Source: Phaeobacter sp. B1627
GTDB lineage: Bacteria; Pseudomonadota; Alphaproteobacteria; Rhodobacterales; Rhodobacteraceae
NCBI RefSeq assembly: GCF_006265095.1
Contig: NZ_VCNK01000022.1
Span: 82,489-146,488, forward strand
DNA: 64,000 bases
Direction of reading: 5' to 3'
A program made the position numbers and the translations under genes. The notes below the pieces were generated by a model, which ran no database searches, was not told the DNA's origin, and was given only the letters and a program-made list of their open reading frames with translations. Below, in pieces: positions 1 through 9,202 of this stretch (position 1 is its first letter; the number at the start of each line of letters is the position of its first letter).

Positions 1-743
1 AGGTTGCGCCCCTTGTCGAACAGCTCCGTCTCGGGCGAGTTCAGATATTTGGCGTTGTCGTTCGGATCCATCGCCCGCCCGCCAAAGGCAATGGCCCGCC
101 CCCGCGCATCGCGGATCGGAAACATGATCCGGTTGCGAAACGTATCATAGGGTTTCTTGCCCTTGCTCGAAGGCTTTGCCAGCCCCGCCCCAAGGATCAG
201 ATCATCAGCGACGCCCTTGCCTTTCAAGGCATCCCAAAGATGCTGCCAGCCATCAGGCGCAAAACCGATTTCCCAGCGCTCCAGCGCCTCAGCACTCAGT
301 CCCCGCCGCGACAGATAGGCCCGCGCCTCGCTTGCCGCCTGCGTGTTCAGCTGGAGGCGGAAAAACCGCACCGCCTGCTCCATGACGTCCGCAAGCTGCG
401 TGCGCCGATCCTGCTTCTCGGCCGCCTTCGGATCACGTTTCGGCATCTCCAGCCCGGCTTCGCCCGCGAGGATTTCCACCGCCTCCATGAAAGAGACATT
501 CTCGGTCTCCTGCACGAATTTCAGGGCATCTCCCTTGGCGTGACAGCCAAAGCAGTAGTAAAATCCCTTGCGGTCATCCACATGAAAAGACGCCGTTTTC
601 TCGTGATGGAACGGACAGGGCGACCACAGGTCTCCCTTGCCTGGCTGGCTCTTGCGCTGGTCCCACATGACCTTTCGCCCGACAACGTCAGACAGGCTGA
701 CGCGGGTGCGCAGTTCATCCAGGAATCCAGGAGGCAGAGACAT
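1..743 (-). CDS. dnaG: DNA primase DnaG, N-terminal part (runs off the left edge)
   Basis: The minus-strand reading frame from the ATG at 743 stays open to base 1, so only about the first 247 residues are here. The N-terminus begins MSLPPGFLDELRTRVSL and carries the CHC2 zinc-finger spacing (CPFHHE, then YYCFGCHAKGD), which binds template DNA in bacterial primases. It continues into the primase core with the FGGRAMDP segment typical of DnaG. DnaG makes RNA primers for lagging-strand synthesis with the replicative helicase. The catalytic Toprim centre and the helicase-binding domain lie mostly outside the window. Identification is firm; the gene is cut by the window, not by a mutation. Confidence 0.95.
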   Translation of the reverse strand, partial: MSLPPGFLDELRTRVSLSDVVGRKVMWDQRKSQPGKGDLWSPCPFHHEKTASFHVDDRKGFYYCFGCHAKGDALKFVQETENVSFMEAVEILAGEAGLEMPKRDPKAAEKQDRRTQLADVMEQAVRFFRLQLNTQAASEARAYLSRRGLSAEALERWEIGFAPDGWQHLWDALKGKGVADDLILGAGLAKPSSKGKKPYDTFRNRIMFPIRDARGRAIAFGGRAMDPNDNAKYLNSPETELFDKGRN

Positions 744-768
744 ATCGGGGTCCGATCAATCAGGCACT

Positions 769-1128
769 TCAGTTGTCGGCAAGGTTCTTCTTCATGGTCT
801 GGATCTGCTCCCAGTTCTCAAGACATTGCGCCTCGAACACCTCTCCGAGGTCATATTGTTTCAGATCGCGCCGCTTCATCTGATAGACATGCGCTGTCAG
901 TTGCGGAATGGCATTGGAGAAATTTGCAGGCCAGTCCGGCGATGTCGCACGGATCGTATCCTCGACCTGGGCCTGCGGCACCCGGTCCAGCCGCGCCTGC
1001 TGTACGGCGGACATCACCTGGCCCTGGTATTTGCAGCTGTCCTCCTTGCCGAGATCGGCGTCAGCCAGAACAGATGTGGCACTCAGGGGCGCCGCCACAA
1101 GCGCGGCAGCAAGGATCTTGCGGATCAT
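769..1128 (-). CDS. Small secreted protein of unknown function
   Basis: This 119-residue protein starts MIRKILAAALVAAPLSATSVLA, a Sec-type signal peptide with likely cleavage after the alanine of VLA. The mature part is about 97 residues, mostly helical, with two cysteines (DSCKYQG near the start and EAQCLENW near the end) that could form a periplasmic disulfide. I do not recognise a family. It lies between dnaG and soxG on the same strand; its stop is only 25 bases from the dnaG start, so it may be transcribed with dnaG. No function is proposed. Confidence 0.7.
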   Translation of the reverse strand: MIRKILAAALVAAPLSATSVLADADLGKEDSCKYQGQVMSAVQQARLDRVPQAQVEDTIRATSPDWPANFSNAIPQLTAHVYQMKRRDLKQYDLGEVFEAQCLENWEQIQTMKKNLADN

Positions 1129-1166
1129 AGATCAGCTCCGGAATCAGTTTCGAGATTCCTGCCAAT

Positions 1167-1718
1167 CTAGCCCCGTGCCGCCACGGCTTCCATGGCTGTT
1201 TTGACATCGTGAACAAGCGTTTCGGCGAACGAGCGGAACACCATGATTTGAAAGGATTTTGCTGACACCCGCGTGAGCGACGCCATCATGTGCCGCAGTT
1301 CGGTGCGCGCCGTATGGCCCGGTTGGAACACCCGAGGGCGCAGATCCACCGGCACCAGACGGGCCAACACATCCTCTGCCCGGTCGCCGTCCAGCCGCAC
1401 CACGGCCCAGCCATCGCTGATATCGGTCAACGCCGCGTGCGCCGCCAACCCGGGCTGGGCGTCGGGCCCCATCAACACCGCCTGCCTCCGACCGAACCAA
1501 ACCGCGCGCGCCTCCCCGGAGCCAGTGGTCCGGTTCGGGGCCGGAAAGGCCAGCCCATGCGCCGCGTCCATCGCCGCGCTCAGGGCCGCCTCCTGCCCCG
1601 CGTAGGGCGCAATCAGCGTCAATGTGGTTGGCGGCTCCTCGCGCAGGGTAAAACCGCCGACGGTCGCGGGCAGCAGCCCCTCACAGGGAGATTTCGCACT
1701 CAGATCATCCACGGACAC
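1167..1718 (-). CDS. soxG: Sarcosine oxidase gamma subunit
   Basis: SoxG is the small gamma subunit of heterotetrameric sarcosine oxidase, which oxidises N-methylglycine to glycine in the cytoplasm. The protein (183 residues) opens with VSVDDLSAKSPCEGLLPATV, close to the usual SoxG start, and ends in the GcvT-like fold seen in the family (RTELRHMMASLTRVSAKSFQIMVFRSF split over the C-terminal half). I chose the GTG at 1718 because a strong GAGGGAGGG ribosome site sits just upstream; the ATG at 1736 would add six residues encoded inside the end of soxA. The gene overlaps soxA by 14 bases and is last in soxBDAG. Confidence 0.9.
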   Translation of the reverse strand: MSVDDLSAKSPCEGLLPATVGGFTLREEPPTTLTLIAPYAGQEAALSAAMDAAHGLAFPAPNRTTGSGEARAVWFGRRQAVLMGPDAQPGLAAHAALTDISDGWAVVRLDGDRAEDVLARLVPVDLRPRVFQPGHTARTELRHMMASLTRVSAKSFQIMVFRSFAETLVHDVKTAMEAVAARG

Positions 1719-4650
1719 GCCCTCCCTCAGGATCAAAAAACACCGGGTTCACAACCTCGCACAGCGTATCAATGCCCCGCGTGTGATCGACCAGCCGGAC
1801 GGTGTCTCCCATCCGGTCCCGTCCGGCCGACAGCATGGCCAACCCGATCATGTGACCCAGCGTCGGCGAGAACCCGACCGAGGTCACATACCCCAGATCA
1901 TTGACCCGCTCGACCGAGGCGTCGGGGTCAAACAGATGCGCCCCGGCACTGATGTCCTGGGCCGCGCCCGCAGGCTTGAGCCCGACAAGCTGCATCCGGT
2001 CTTCATCCATCAAGCCTGCACGCTCCGACAGAGCCTTGCCCCAGCATGACTTTTTCTTTGATATCAGCCCCTGCATGCCAAGGTCAAAAGCCGTCACAGT
2101 TCCGTTGATTTCTGCGTGGGTGATGAACCCCTTCTCGATCCGCAGAACATTGAGCGCCTCCATACCATATGCCCCACCGCCAAGGCGCTCGGCCTGCGCG
2201 ACCAGCGCCCGGTAAAGCGCATCGCCGTAGCGCGCCGGAACGGCGATCTCATAGGCGTGCTCGCCCGAAAAGGAGATCCGGAACAAGCGGCCCCGGACCC
2301 CTTTGACCGTGATCTCGCCGCAGGCCATGAACGGCCAGCTGTCGCCATTCACTGTTTCCTCGACCAATCCGTCAACGAGTGCGCGCGCCTTGGGGCCCGC
2401 GATGGCAAACTGCGCCCAATGATCCGTCACCGAGGTGAACCGCACATCAAGATCGGGACGGACAACTTGGGTCAGAAACTCCAGATGTGCCATGACCTGT
2501 CCCGCCGCTGCGGTGGTGGTGGTCATGACGTAGTGATCCTCGCCCAGCCGCGCGGTGGTGCCATCATCCATGACAAAACCATCCTCGCGCAGCATCAAAC
2601 CATAGCGGACCCGGCCGATTTTCAGGGTGGAGAACATGTTGGTATAGACCAGATCCAGCAGTCTGGCCGCATCGCGCCCCTTGATGTCGATCTTGCCGAG
2701 CGTCGAGACATCGCAGACGCCCACCGCATTGCGCACCATCATGACCTCGCGATCACAGGACTGCCGCCAGTTCGTCTCCCCCTGCTTGGGGAAATAGCTG
2801 GCCCGATACCAGAGCCCCACCTCGGTGTTGGACGCGCCCTGCTCCAATCCCGCCGCGTGGCTTGTCAGGTAGCGCCGTGGCTTGAACCCCTGCCCTTCGC
2901 CCCCCGCTCCCATCGCGGCAATCGAGGTCGGCACGAAAGGAGGGCGGAAGCTGGTGACTCCCGTCTCTGGAATGCTGCGACCGGTTGCATCGGCCAGCAC
3001 CGCAAGGGCCGCCACGTTGGAATTCTTGCCCTGATCTGTCGCCATTCCCTGTGTGGTGTAGCGCTTCATATGCTCCACCGAGCGGAAATTTTCCGTCGCG
3101 GCCTGAGTGACGTCCTTGACCGTGACATCATTCTGGAAATCCAGCCACGCGCGCCCCTTGCCCGGCACGGCCCAAAGCGGGCTGATCCGATAGACCTCCT
3201 CCGAGGCCACCGGCAGAGGCGGCACCTGTGCTTTCAGACCGAGATCTGCCAGAGCGGCCCTTGCAGCCGCCGCCCCTTCGCGCAGGGCACCGCCGGTGGA
3301 GAAGACACCATTGGCCGCCCCGGCCACCTGCATCCCCGGCACCACCCCGGCAACCGGCACAAAGGCCGCCAGCTCCCGGTTCCAGCGGGGGCGTCCATTC
3401 ATGTGACAGGTCAGATGGACCGACGGGTTCCAGCCCCCGGACATCGCGAGGCAATCTGTCTGGATTTTCTCCTCACCCCGAACGCTGCGCACGGTGACGC
3501 TCTGCAGTCGGCGGCGCCCGGCCGTATCACAAACCACGGCCCCCTTGATCACCGGAAAGCCGGTGCCATCCGGCGCATCGTGGCGGCTGTCGACCACAGC
3601 GGTCACATGGACCCCGGCGGCCAGCAGATCGCGGGCGGTCCGATGGGCGTCGTCATTATTGGCAAAAACCGTGATCCGCTCCCCCGCTGCCACGCCCCAC
3701 CGGTTGAGATATGCGCGCACGGCACCTGCGGTCATGATCCCCGGTCGGTCATTGTTGGGAAATGCAACCGGTCGCTCGATTGCCCCTGCCGCCAGCACCG
3801 ACGCCTTGGCTGCGATCCGCCAGAAACACTCACGCGGACGGTGCGCGGTCTTCAGTGATTGACTTGGTGGCAAGTGATGCGACACCCGCTCCAGCGCCGA
3901 AAATGTGCCCTGATCATAGGCGCCCGTGATCGCCGTGCGGGTCATCAGGCGGACGTTGTCCAGCGCCTCCAACTCGGCAATCACCTCTGCCGCCCAGACA
4001 TGGGCAGGCCTGCCATCGATTTCTTCAACCTCAGCCAGCAAGCGCCCGCCCATGCGGCTGTCCTCTTCCGCGAGGATGACATCGGCACCCGCGCGCGCGC
4101 CAGTCAGTGCCGCCATCAGCCCCGCAGGCCCCGATCCGATCACCAGAAGATCGCAAAACGCAAAGGCTTTCTCATAGACGTCCGTATTGGGTGTTCCGGA
4201 CAAAGCACCCAGCCCCGCAGCGCGGCGAATGATGGGCTCATAGAGCTTTTCCCAAAACGGCGCGGGCCACATGAAGGTCTTGTAGTAAAATCCTGCCCCC
4301 AGAAAGGGTGCGGCCAGATCGTTTACGGCCATCACGTCCCGGTCCACGGAAGGCCAGCAGTTCTGACTGCGCGCCACCAGCCCTTCGAATATGTCCTGCT
4401 GGGTCGCCCGGATATTGGGATCCCCCGCCGCGCCTTCACCAACGGTCACAAGGGCATTGGGCTCTTCCGATCCTGCGGTCAGTATGCCCCGCGGACGGTG
4501 ATACTTGAACGATCGCGCGACCAGATGCACATCATTTGCCAGCAGAGCCGAGGCCAGCGTATCGCCTTCCACTCCCATATAGTGTTTGCCGTTGAACGAA
4601 AAACTGACCGGACGATTTCCCATCCCATGCCCCAGGCCCGAGATCCTCAT
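1705..4650 (-). CDS. soxA: Sarcosine oxidase alpha subunit
   Basis: The 981-residue alpha subunit is full length for the family. The N-terminal region resembles the 2Fe-2S-type fold of SoxA (FNGKHYMGVEGDTLASALL). It is followed by an FAD/NAD-binding Rossmann segment near residue 168 (LVIGSGPAGLMAALTGARAG) and a C-terminal aminomethyltransferase (GcvT-like) half that binds tetrahydrofolate. The enzyme passes the methyl carbon of sarcosine to folate as 5,10-methylene-THF. The start overlaps soxD by four bases, as expected for translational coupling. In the Roseobacter group this operon usually processes sarcosine derived from glycine betaine or choline. No frameshift or missing domain was seen. 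Confidence 0.96.
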   Translation of the reverse strand: MRISGLGHGMGNRPVSFSFNGKHYMGVEGDTLASALLANDVHLVARSFKYHRPRGILTAGSEEPNALVTVGEGAAGDPNIRATQQDIFEGLVARSQNCWPSVDRDVMAVNDLAAPFLGAGFYYKTFMWPAPFWEKLYEPIIRRAAGLGALSGTPNTDVYEKAFAFCDLLVIGSGPAGLMAALTGARAGADVILAEEDSRMGGRLLAEVEEIDGRPAHVWAAEVIAELEALDNVRLMTRTAITGAYDQGTFSALERVSHHLPPSQSLKTAHRPRECFWRIAAKASVLAAGAIERPVAFPNNDRPGIMTAGAVRAYLNRWGVAAGERITVFANNDDAHRTARDLLAAGVHVTAVVDSRHDAPDGTGFPVIKGAVVCDTAGRRRLQSVTVRSVRGEEKIQTDCLAMSGGWNPSVHLTCHMNGRPRWNRELAAFVPVAGVVPGMQVAGAANGVFSTGGALREGAAAARAALADLGLKAQVPPLPVASEEVYRISPLWAVPGKGRAWLDFQNDVTVKDVTQAATENFRSVEHMKRYTTQGMATDQGKNSNVAALAVLADATGRSIPETGVTSFRPPFVPTSIAAMGAGGEGQGFKPRRYLTSHAAGLEQGASNTEVGLWYRASYFPKQGETNWRQSCDREVMMVRNAVGVCDVSTLGKIDIKGRDAARLLDLVYTNMFSTLKIGRVRYGLMLREDGFVMDDGTTARLGEDHYVMTTTTAAAGQVMAHLEFLTQVVRPDLDVRFTSVTDHWAQFAIAGPKARALVDGLVEETVNGDSWPFMACGEITVKGVRGRLFRISFSGEHAYEIAVPARYGDALYRALVAQAERLGGGAYGMEALNVLRIEKGFITHAEINGTVTAFDLGMQGLISKKKSCWGKALSERAGLMDEDRMQLVGLKPAGAAQDISAGAHLFDPDASVERVNDLGYVTSVGFSPTLGHMIGLAMLSAGRDRMGDTVRLVDHTRGIDTLCEVVNPVFFDPEGGRVRG

Positions 4651-4937
4651 GGCTCCACCTCCGTTTCCGGCGCAGGCATCGCAAGATCCGCATCCTCAGC
4701 CAGGACCGACCCAAGCATCTCATGGGTTGCGGTGTTCCGGGTGACCTGAACCCAGGCGCCACAGCCCATCTCGTGATGCCAAAGCTCGGCCAACGACCCG
4801 GCCGGATTCAGACGCAGGTGAACCTGAGCGTGCCAGGCCTCGATCCCGGCCTCCAGTGCCGGCGCTCCAAGCGCGGCACCCCGATATGTGAACTCGCGAC
4901 GATCCCGCTCGCCGCAGATCGGACAGGTGATCCTCAT
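4647..4937 (-). CDS. soxD: Sarcosine oxidase delta subunit
   Basis: SoxD is the small zinc-binding delta subunit of heterotetrameric sarcosine oxidase. From the ATG at 4937 the protein is 96 residues and starts MRITCPICGERDRREFTYRG, with the CxxC of the zinc knuckle. It continues with WHHEMGCGAWVQVTRNT, whose His and Cys would complete the site. An in-frame ATG at 4964 would add nine residues, but the family normally begins at MRITCP. The gene lies between soxB and soxA and overlaps soxA by four bases. Confidence 0.93.
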   Translation of the reverse strand: MRITCPICGERDRREFTYRGAALGAPALEAGIEAWHAQVHLRLNPAGSLAELWHHEMGCGAWVQVTRNTATHEMLGSVLAEDADLAMPAPETEVEP

Positions 4938-5003
4938 GACCGGCGCCCTTTCATCTTTTCCCAAATACCTCCGCCGGAGGCTCCTGTGACCCGCGCCAGA
5001 CGC

Positions 5004-6257
5004 TCAGTGCAGATTATGTTGCGCACCGGTTCCCTCCTCATCCATCAGCCCATAGCCGCTGCGAAACCGATCCAGCCGGAACCGGGCGGCAGCTTCATGC
5101 GGGCGATCCGTGGCGATCAGATGGGCAAAGCAGTGGCCCGAGGCCGGTGTTGCCTTGAACCCGCCATAGCACCAGCCGGCGTTCAGATAGAGCCCCTCGA
5201 CAGGCGTGTGATCAATAATGGGCGACCCGTCGGGCGTCATATCCATAATCCCTCCCCAGCTCCGCAGCAGCCGTGCCTTGGTCAGGGCGGGCACCATTGC
5301 CGCGATGGTTTCCATCGTATGTTCCGCCATCGGCAGGTTCCCGCGCGCCGCGTAGGAGCTGTAGAAATCCAGATAGCTGCCGAACACCAGCCCCCCCTTG
5401 TCGGATTGGCTGATGTAGAGATGCCCCTCGGCAAAGGTCACCACATGGTCGAGCACCGGCTTCAGACCTTCCGATACAAACGCCTGCAAAACATGGCTCT
5501 CGACCGGCAGGGTCAGCCCCGCCATTGCCGCCACCTGTCCGGAACGTCCCGCAGCCGCCAGCGCGACTTTTCTGGCCCGGATCGGACCGCGCGCGGTCTG
5601 AACCCCCACGACCCTGCCGCCCTCTACATCGATACCTGTGACTTCACAATTCTTGATCAGGTCCACACCGAACTGATCCGCAGCGCGCGCATAGCCCCAG
5701 GCGACCGCATCATGGCGCGCGGTCCCGGCGCGGCGCTGCAGCAGCGCGCCCATGATCGGAAACCGATTGTTGTCATAGTTGAGAAACGGCACCAGCTTCT
5801 TCAATTCATCTCGGTAGAGAATCTCGGCATCATCGCCCTGATTGACGATCGCATTGGCCCGGCGGATGGTCGCATCGCGCTGTCCGTCGTTGTGAAACAG
5901 ATTGAGAATGCCGCGCTGCGACATCATCGCATTGTAGTTGAGATCCTGCTCCAACCCCTCCCACAGCTTCAGGGAGTGCGAATAAAACTCCGAATTGCCC
6001 GGCAGATAGTAGTTCGCACGCACGATGGTGGTGTTGCGGCCAACATTGCCGCCCCCAAGGTAGCCCTTTTCCAGCACGGCGATATTGCGAAGCCCATGCT
6101 CCTTGGCGAGGTAATATGCGGTGGCAAGCCCGTGTCCACCGCCGCCAATGATCACCACATCGTAATCCCGCTTTGGTTCAGGGTCGCGCCAATGGGGGCC
6201 CCAGCCCTTGTTGCCCGTCAGCCCTTCCTTCAGCACCCGCCAGCCTGAAAATCGCAT
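5004..6257 (-). CDS. soxB: Sarcosine oxidase beta subunit
   Basis: SoxB carries the substrate-oxidising flavin site of sarcosine oxidase. The 417-residue protein begins MRFSGWRVLKEGLTGNKGW and has a DAO-family FAD-binding motif near residue 35 (VVIIGGGGHGLATAYYL). The C-terminal flavin contacts include DMTPDGSPIIDHTPVEGLYL and NAGWCYGGFKATPASGH. Length and both ends match the family. It is first in soxBDAG, so its upstream region (tandem repeat at 6301-6364) probably holds the operon promoter. Confidence 0.96.
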   Translation of the reverse strand: MRFSGWRVLKEGLTGNKGWGPHWRDPEPKRDYDVVIIGGGGHGLATAYYLAKEHGLRNIAVLEKGYLGGGNVGRNTTIVRANYYLPGNSEFYSHSLKLWEGLEQDLNYNAMMSQRGILNLFHNDGQRDATIRRANAIVNQGDDAEILYRDELKKLVPFLNYDNNRFPIMGALLQRRAGTARHDAVAWGYARAADQFGVDLIKNCEVTGIDVEGGRVVGVQTARGPIRARKVALAAAGRSGQVAAMAGLTLPVESHVLQAFVSEGLKPVLDHVVTFAEGHLYISQSDKGGLVFGSYLDFYSSYAARGNLPMAEHTMETIAAMVPALTKARLLRSWGGIMDMTPDGSPIIDHTPVEGLYLNAGWCYGGFKATPASGHCFAHLIATDRPHEAAARFRLDRFRSGYGLMDEEGTGAQHNLH

Positions 6258-6300
6258 GGCTCATCTCCCCAAGCTCTGTTCCTGTCGCCCTCTCGCCCCG

Positions 6301-6364
6301 CAAAACTGTCGCACTGCAAAACTGTCGCACTGCAACACTGTCGCACTGCAACACTGTCACACTG
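6301..6364. repeat. Four tandem copies of a 16-bp unit upstream of soxB
   Basis: Four head-to-tail 16-bp units are visible: CAAAACTGTCGCACTG twice (identical), then CAACACTGTCGCACTG and CAACACTGTCACACTG. They lie 44 to 107 bases upstream of the soxB ATG, inside the 322-base gap between the exonuclease gene and soxBDAG. The rest of that gap (6365-6579) shows no gene or RNA that I recognise. The period is not a multiple of three and no ORF uses it. It may be an operator array for the sox operon or a simple slippage repeat. Confidence 0.9.
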
Positions 6365-6579
6365 TCATACGGTCACGCTTGACAGGGCAGATCCGCTTTG
6401 AGCTCAGTGCTAGCTGGTTTGCCCTGAGGCTCCTAGCCCTGAACGTCAAAGTTCGGCAGTGTTTTGTGCAGATGGCCACGAACTGGGCATTTCTGTCTAG
6501 TTCGATTTACGACAAGCAAGCGGTCTTTTCGACAGGTTTCACTCAATGGGCAAAACTATGACTTCGGGCTTTGCCGCAC

Positions 6580-7188
6580 CTAGCCAAAATCAGAGGCGTC
6601 AAGCGCCCCGCCGCGCAGGTGGTGCTGGACCGCATAGGTCACTGACAATGCGTCATCGACCGCGTCATGCCCCTGCAGCGGCGGGTGGTCGATCTGGTAA
6701 TAGCTGGCCAGGGTGTTGCTGCGGGTGACTTTCAAATCATCATATGGCATGCCCGCCTTCAGGAACAGATCGCAGGCGTTGCCGAACCGGGTCACCGGCA
6801 GCGGCGGCACGAGGCCAGCCACGTAGCAGCTGATCGCCACCATATTGAATTCATCCTTGCCCCAGGACCACAGACGGGCGCCATCGGCATAGTCCTCAAC
6901 CGCCTTCAGCGCCGAACCAAGCGGCACGGCTTGGCGATCAAGAACCTCTTCGGTAATGCCGGTCAGCCTGGTGAAAAACGGATCCAGCGGCCACCGCGCG
7001 CCCTGCCGGTCAACCGGCAACACATAGATCCGTTCGGTCCCGAGGATGGGAAAATCCTGTTCCAGCCCCAACTTCACCAGACCGATCTGTGCAATCACGG
7101 GATCCGGGTCCTTCGGGCCACACCAGAACCGCGAGGGAGAGCCCTCGGCCGTCAGAAATTCACAATCAAACACAATAGCTTGCTTCAC
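6580..7188 (-). CDS. DEDDh-family 3'-5' exonuclease
   Basis: The 202-residue protein has the DnaQ-like (DEDDh) exonuclease signature. Motif ExoI is IVFDCEFLTAEG near residue 5, with the metal-binding Asp and Glu; ExoIII is the C-terminal LQGHDAVDDALSVTYA with the His and Asp. The middle (LWSWGKDEFNMV) fits ExoII. It is shorter than RNase T or DNA polymerase III epsilon and has no BRCT or helicase part, so the substrate (RNA or DNA) is open. It stands alone on the minus strand between gdhA and soxB. Confidence 0.85.
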   Translation of the reverse strand: MKQAIVFDCEFLTAEGSPSRFWCGPKDPDPVIAQIGLVKLGLEQDFPILGTERIYVLPVDRQGARWPLDPFFTRLTGITEEVLDRQAVPLGSALKAVEDYADGARLWSWGKDEFNMVAISCYVAGLVPPLPVTRFGNACDLFLKAGMPYDDLKVTRSNTLASYYQIDHPPLQGHDAVDDALSVTYAVQHHLRGGALDASDFG

Positions 7189-7291
7189 GACCCGCTCCTT
7201 CGGTAGAATTCCGTGCCTTCCGGACCTTGACCTAGCGTCACCCAGGCAAGGGGCAAGCAGAGGAGGTCATCCACACAAGCGGCAAGTGAAA

Positions 7292-7318
7292 CAGGCCCTC
7301 CCGATATGGGAGAGCCTG
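7292..7318 (-). terminator. Hairpin terminator downstream of glutamate dehydrogenase
   Basis: An 11-bp stem with one mismatch, CAGGCTCTCCC / GGGAGGGCCTG on the minus strand, encloses a 5-base loop and is followed by TTTC. It lies 48 bases past the stop of the dehydrogenase gene on the same strand. The U tract is short, so termination may be partial. Confidence 0.65.
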
Positions 7319-7365
7319 TAGAACAGGACCGGATAATCCCGGTCATCAAACAGCATATTGCCGCG

Positions 7366-8796
7366 TCAAAGACCCTTGGTCCGGTAGCTGCCCGCGACCT
7401 TGCCAATGGAGACCAGATAGGCGGCAGTCCGCAGATCCGTCACGTCATCGCGCTCGTGCCAGACATCACGCATGGATTGGTAGGCGGTGCGCATGGTGTC
7501 ATCCAGGCCCGAGCGCACCAACTCCAACTCGCCCGCCCCCTTGAGGTATTTCTCCTTGAACTTGGAATCCAGCGTCCAGGTCTTGCCCATGCTTTCCGAC
7601 AACGCCTCGAACTGGTCCACAACAAGCTGGTGACGCGCCTCTTCCTGACGCCGCTGCATGCGACCGAACCGGATATGCGACAGGTTTTTCACCCACTCGA
7701 AGTAGGAGACCGTCACGCCCCCGGCATTTGCATACATGTCGGGGATGATCACCGTCCCCTTCTTGCGCAGGATCTCATCCGCCCCGGCGGTAACCGGGCC
7801 GTTGGCAGCCTCGATCACCAGTTTGGCTTTGATCCGGTCTGCGTTGGTCAGATTGATGACCCCCTCCAGTGCCGCCGGCACCAGAATATCGCAGTCCTCT
7901 TCGAGGTATTTGGCCCCATCCTTGATGTAGCGGCCCGAGGGATACCCATCAACGCCGCCATGTTTCGCGATCCAGGCGTGCAGATCTTCGATGTCGAGCC
8001 CGTTTTCATCCATCAGCCCACCGTCGCGTTCGATCACGCCGATGATCCGGCAACCGTCCTCCTCGGAGAGGAATTTTGCCGCATGATAGCCAACGTTGCC
8101 CAGGCCCTGCACGATGACGCGCTTGCCATCGAGCGTGCCGGAGAGCCCCGCTTTCGCCTTGTCTTCCTCATAGCGGAAGAACTCCTGCAGGGCGTATTGA
8201 ACCCCGCGGCCTGTGGCCTCGACCCGGCCGGCGATCCCGCCGGCGTTCAGCGGCTTTCCGGTGACGCAGGCCCTTGCATTGATGTCTGTGGTGTTCATGC
8301 GGGCATATTGATCCGCAATCCACGCCATCTCGCGCTCGCCTGTTCCCATGTCGGGCGCAGGCACGTTCTGCGACGGGTGGATCAGATCGCGTTTCGCCAG
8401 TTCATAGGCGAAGCGGCGGGTGATCAGTTCCAGCTCCTGCTCGTCGTATTCACGCGGATCGATACACAAGCCGCCTTTTGAGCCGCCGAAAGGGGCTTCG
8501 ACGAGGGCGCATTTGTAGGTCATCAACGCCGCCAGCGCCTCGACCTCATCCTGGTTGACCCCCATTGCATAGCGAATGCCGCCCTTGACCGGTTCCATAT
8601 GCTCCGAATGGACGGAGCGGTAGCCCGTGAACGTTTGGAGCTTCCCGCGCAGGCGCACGCCGAAACGCACGGTATAGGTTGCGTTGCAGACACGGATTTT
8701 TTCTTCCAGTCCGGGCGGCAGGTCCATCAGCGCCACGGCGCGATTGAACATGAGGTCCACACTTTCGCGAAAGCTCGGTTCTTTGAGATTGCTCAT
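7366..8796 (-). CDS. gdhA: Glutamate dehydrogenase (Glu/Leu/Phe/Val dehydrogenase family)
   Basis: The 476-residue enzyme belongs to the amino-acid dehydrogenase family that interconverts glutamate and 2-oxoglutarate plus ammonium. The catalytic lysine motif is seen as VEAPFGGSKGGLCIDP near residue 105. The preceding VKGGIRYAMGVNQDEVEALA is the substrate-binding segment, and the Rossmann motif VIVQGLGNVGYHAAKFLSEE lies near residue 230. Length fits the NAD-type GdhA subgroup of alphaproteobacteria rather than the 1,600-residue GdhB. It has its own terminator and is monocistronic. Cofactor preference cannot be settled by eye. Confidence 0.92.
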   Translation of the reverse strand: MSNLKEPSFRESVDLMFNRAVALMDLPPGLEEKIRVCNATYTVRFGVRLRGKLQTFTGYRSVHSEHMEPVKGGIRYAMGVNQDEVEALAALMTYKCALVEAPFGGSKGGLCIDPREYDEQELELITRRFAYELAKRDLIHPSQNVPAPDMGTGEREMAWIADQYARMNTTDINARACVTGKPLNAGGIAGRVEATGRGVQYALQEFFRYEEDKAKAGLSGTLDGKRVIVQGLGNVGYHAAKFLSEEDGCRIIGVIERDGGLMDENGLDIEDLHAWIAKHGGVDGYPSGRYIKDGAKYLEEDCDILVPAALEGVINLTNADRIKAKLVIEAANGPVTAGADEILRKKGTVIIPDMYANAGGVTVSYFEWVKNLSHIRFGRMQRRQEEARHQLVVDQFEALSESMGKTWTLDSKFKEKYLKGAGELELVRSGLDDTMRTAYQSMRDVWHERDDVTDLRTAAYLVSIGKVAGSYRTKGL

Positions 8797-9202
8797 CGGC
8801 TGTTCCCGTCCTCCTGAAACGACTCAAGTTGCGATACTGCTCCCCATCTATTCAGAGAACGTTACGTCCTGCGACCTATTATCCACAGAAACTGCACAAA
8901 AAAGCGGCAAACCCACTCCCCTGCGGCACCGGCCTTTTCGGATCCGCCACCCGGGAGCTGTGGCGCGAGCCTCTGATCCCGGAACGGATTGTTTCAGCTG
9001 GCCAGACAACCCGAGAAACCGGACAGGATTAGCGTCAAACTCTCCCGAAAAGAGCGGTTTAGGACCAGATCGCGCCCCAGTTCGGCCATCTTTATCAACC
9101 ATTCCTAAAGCGGGCGAACATGTGCTTTGAACTTCGGTTCCGGCCTTGCCCTATTCATCTCGGCTCATCTCGGCTCTTTTGATCGCTGGAAAGACATCAG
9201 AT
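8797..9202. other. Intergenic region with a single consensus DnaA box
   Basis: This 406-base gap between divergent gdhA and the Tad genes holds no recognisable gene. It includes one perfect DnaA-box 9-mer, TTATCCACA, at 8879-8887. No further boxes, AT-rich unwinding element or replication gene were seen nearby, so it is not called an origin. The promoters for both flanking genes presumably lie here; the ribosome site GGAAAG is at about 9188-9193. Confidence 0.5.

Noticed and set aside
2116..3858. A 580-codon plus-strand open frame
   Set aside because: It is antisense to soxA, which is intact and well conserved.
6301..6364. The 16-bp tandem repeat as a CRISPR array
   Set aside because: The units adjoin with no spacers, and no cas genes are in the window.
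8879..8887. DnaA box as a replication origin
   Set aside because: A single 9-mer without AT-rich element, further boxes or replication genes is expected by chance in a window of this size.
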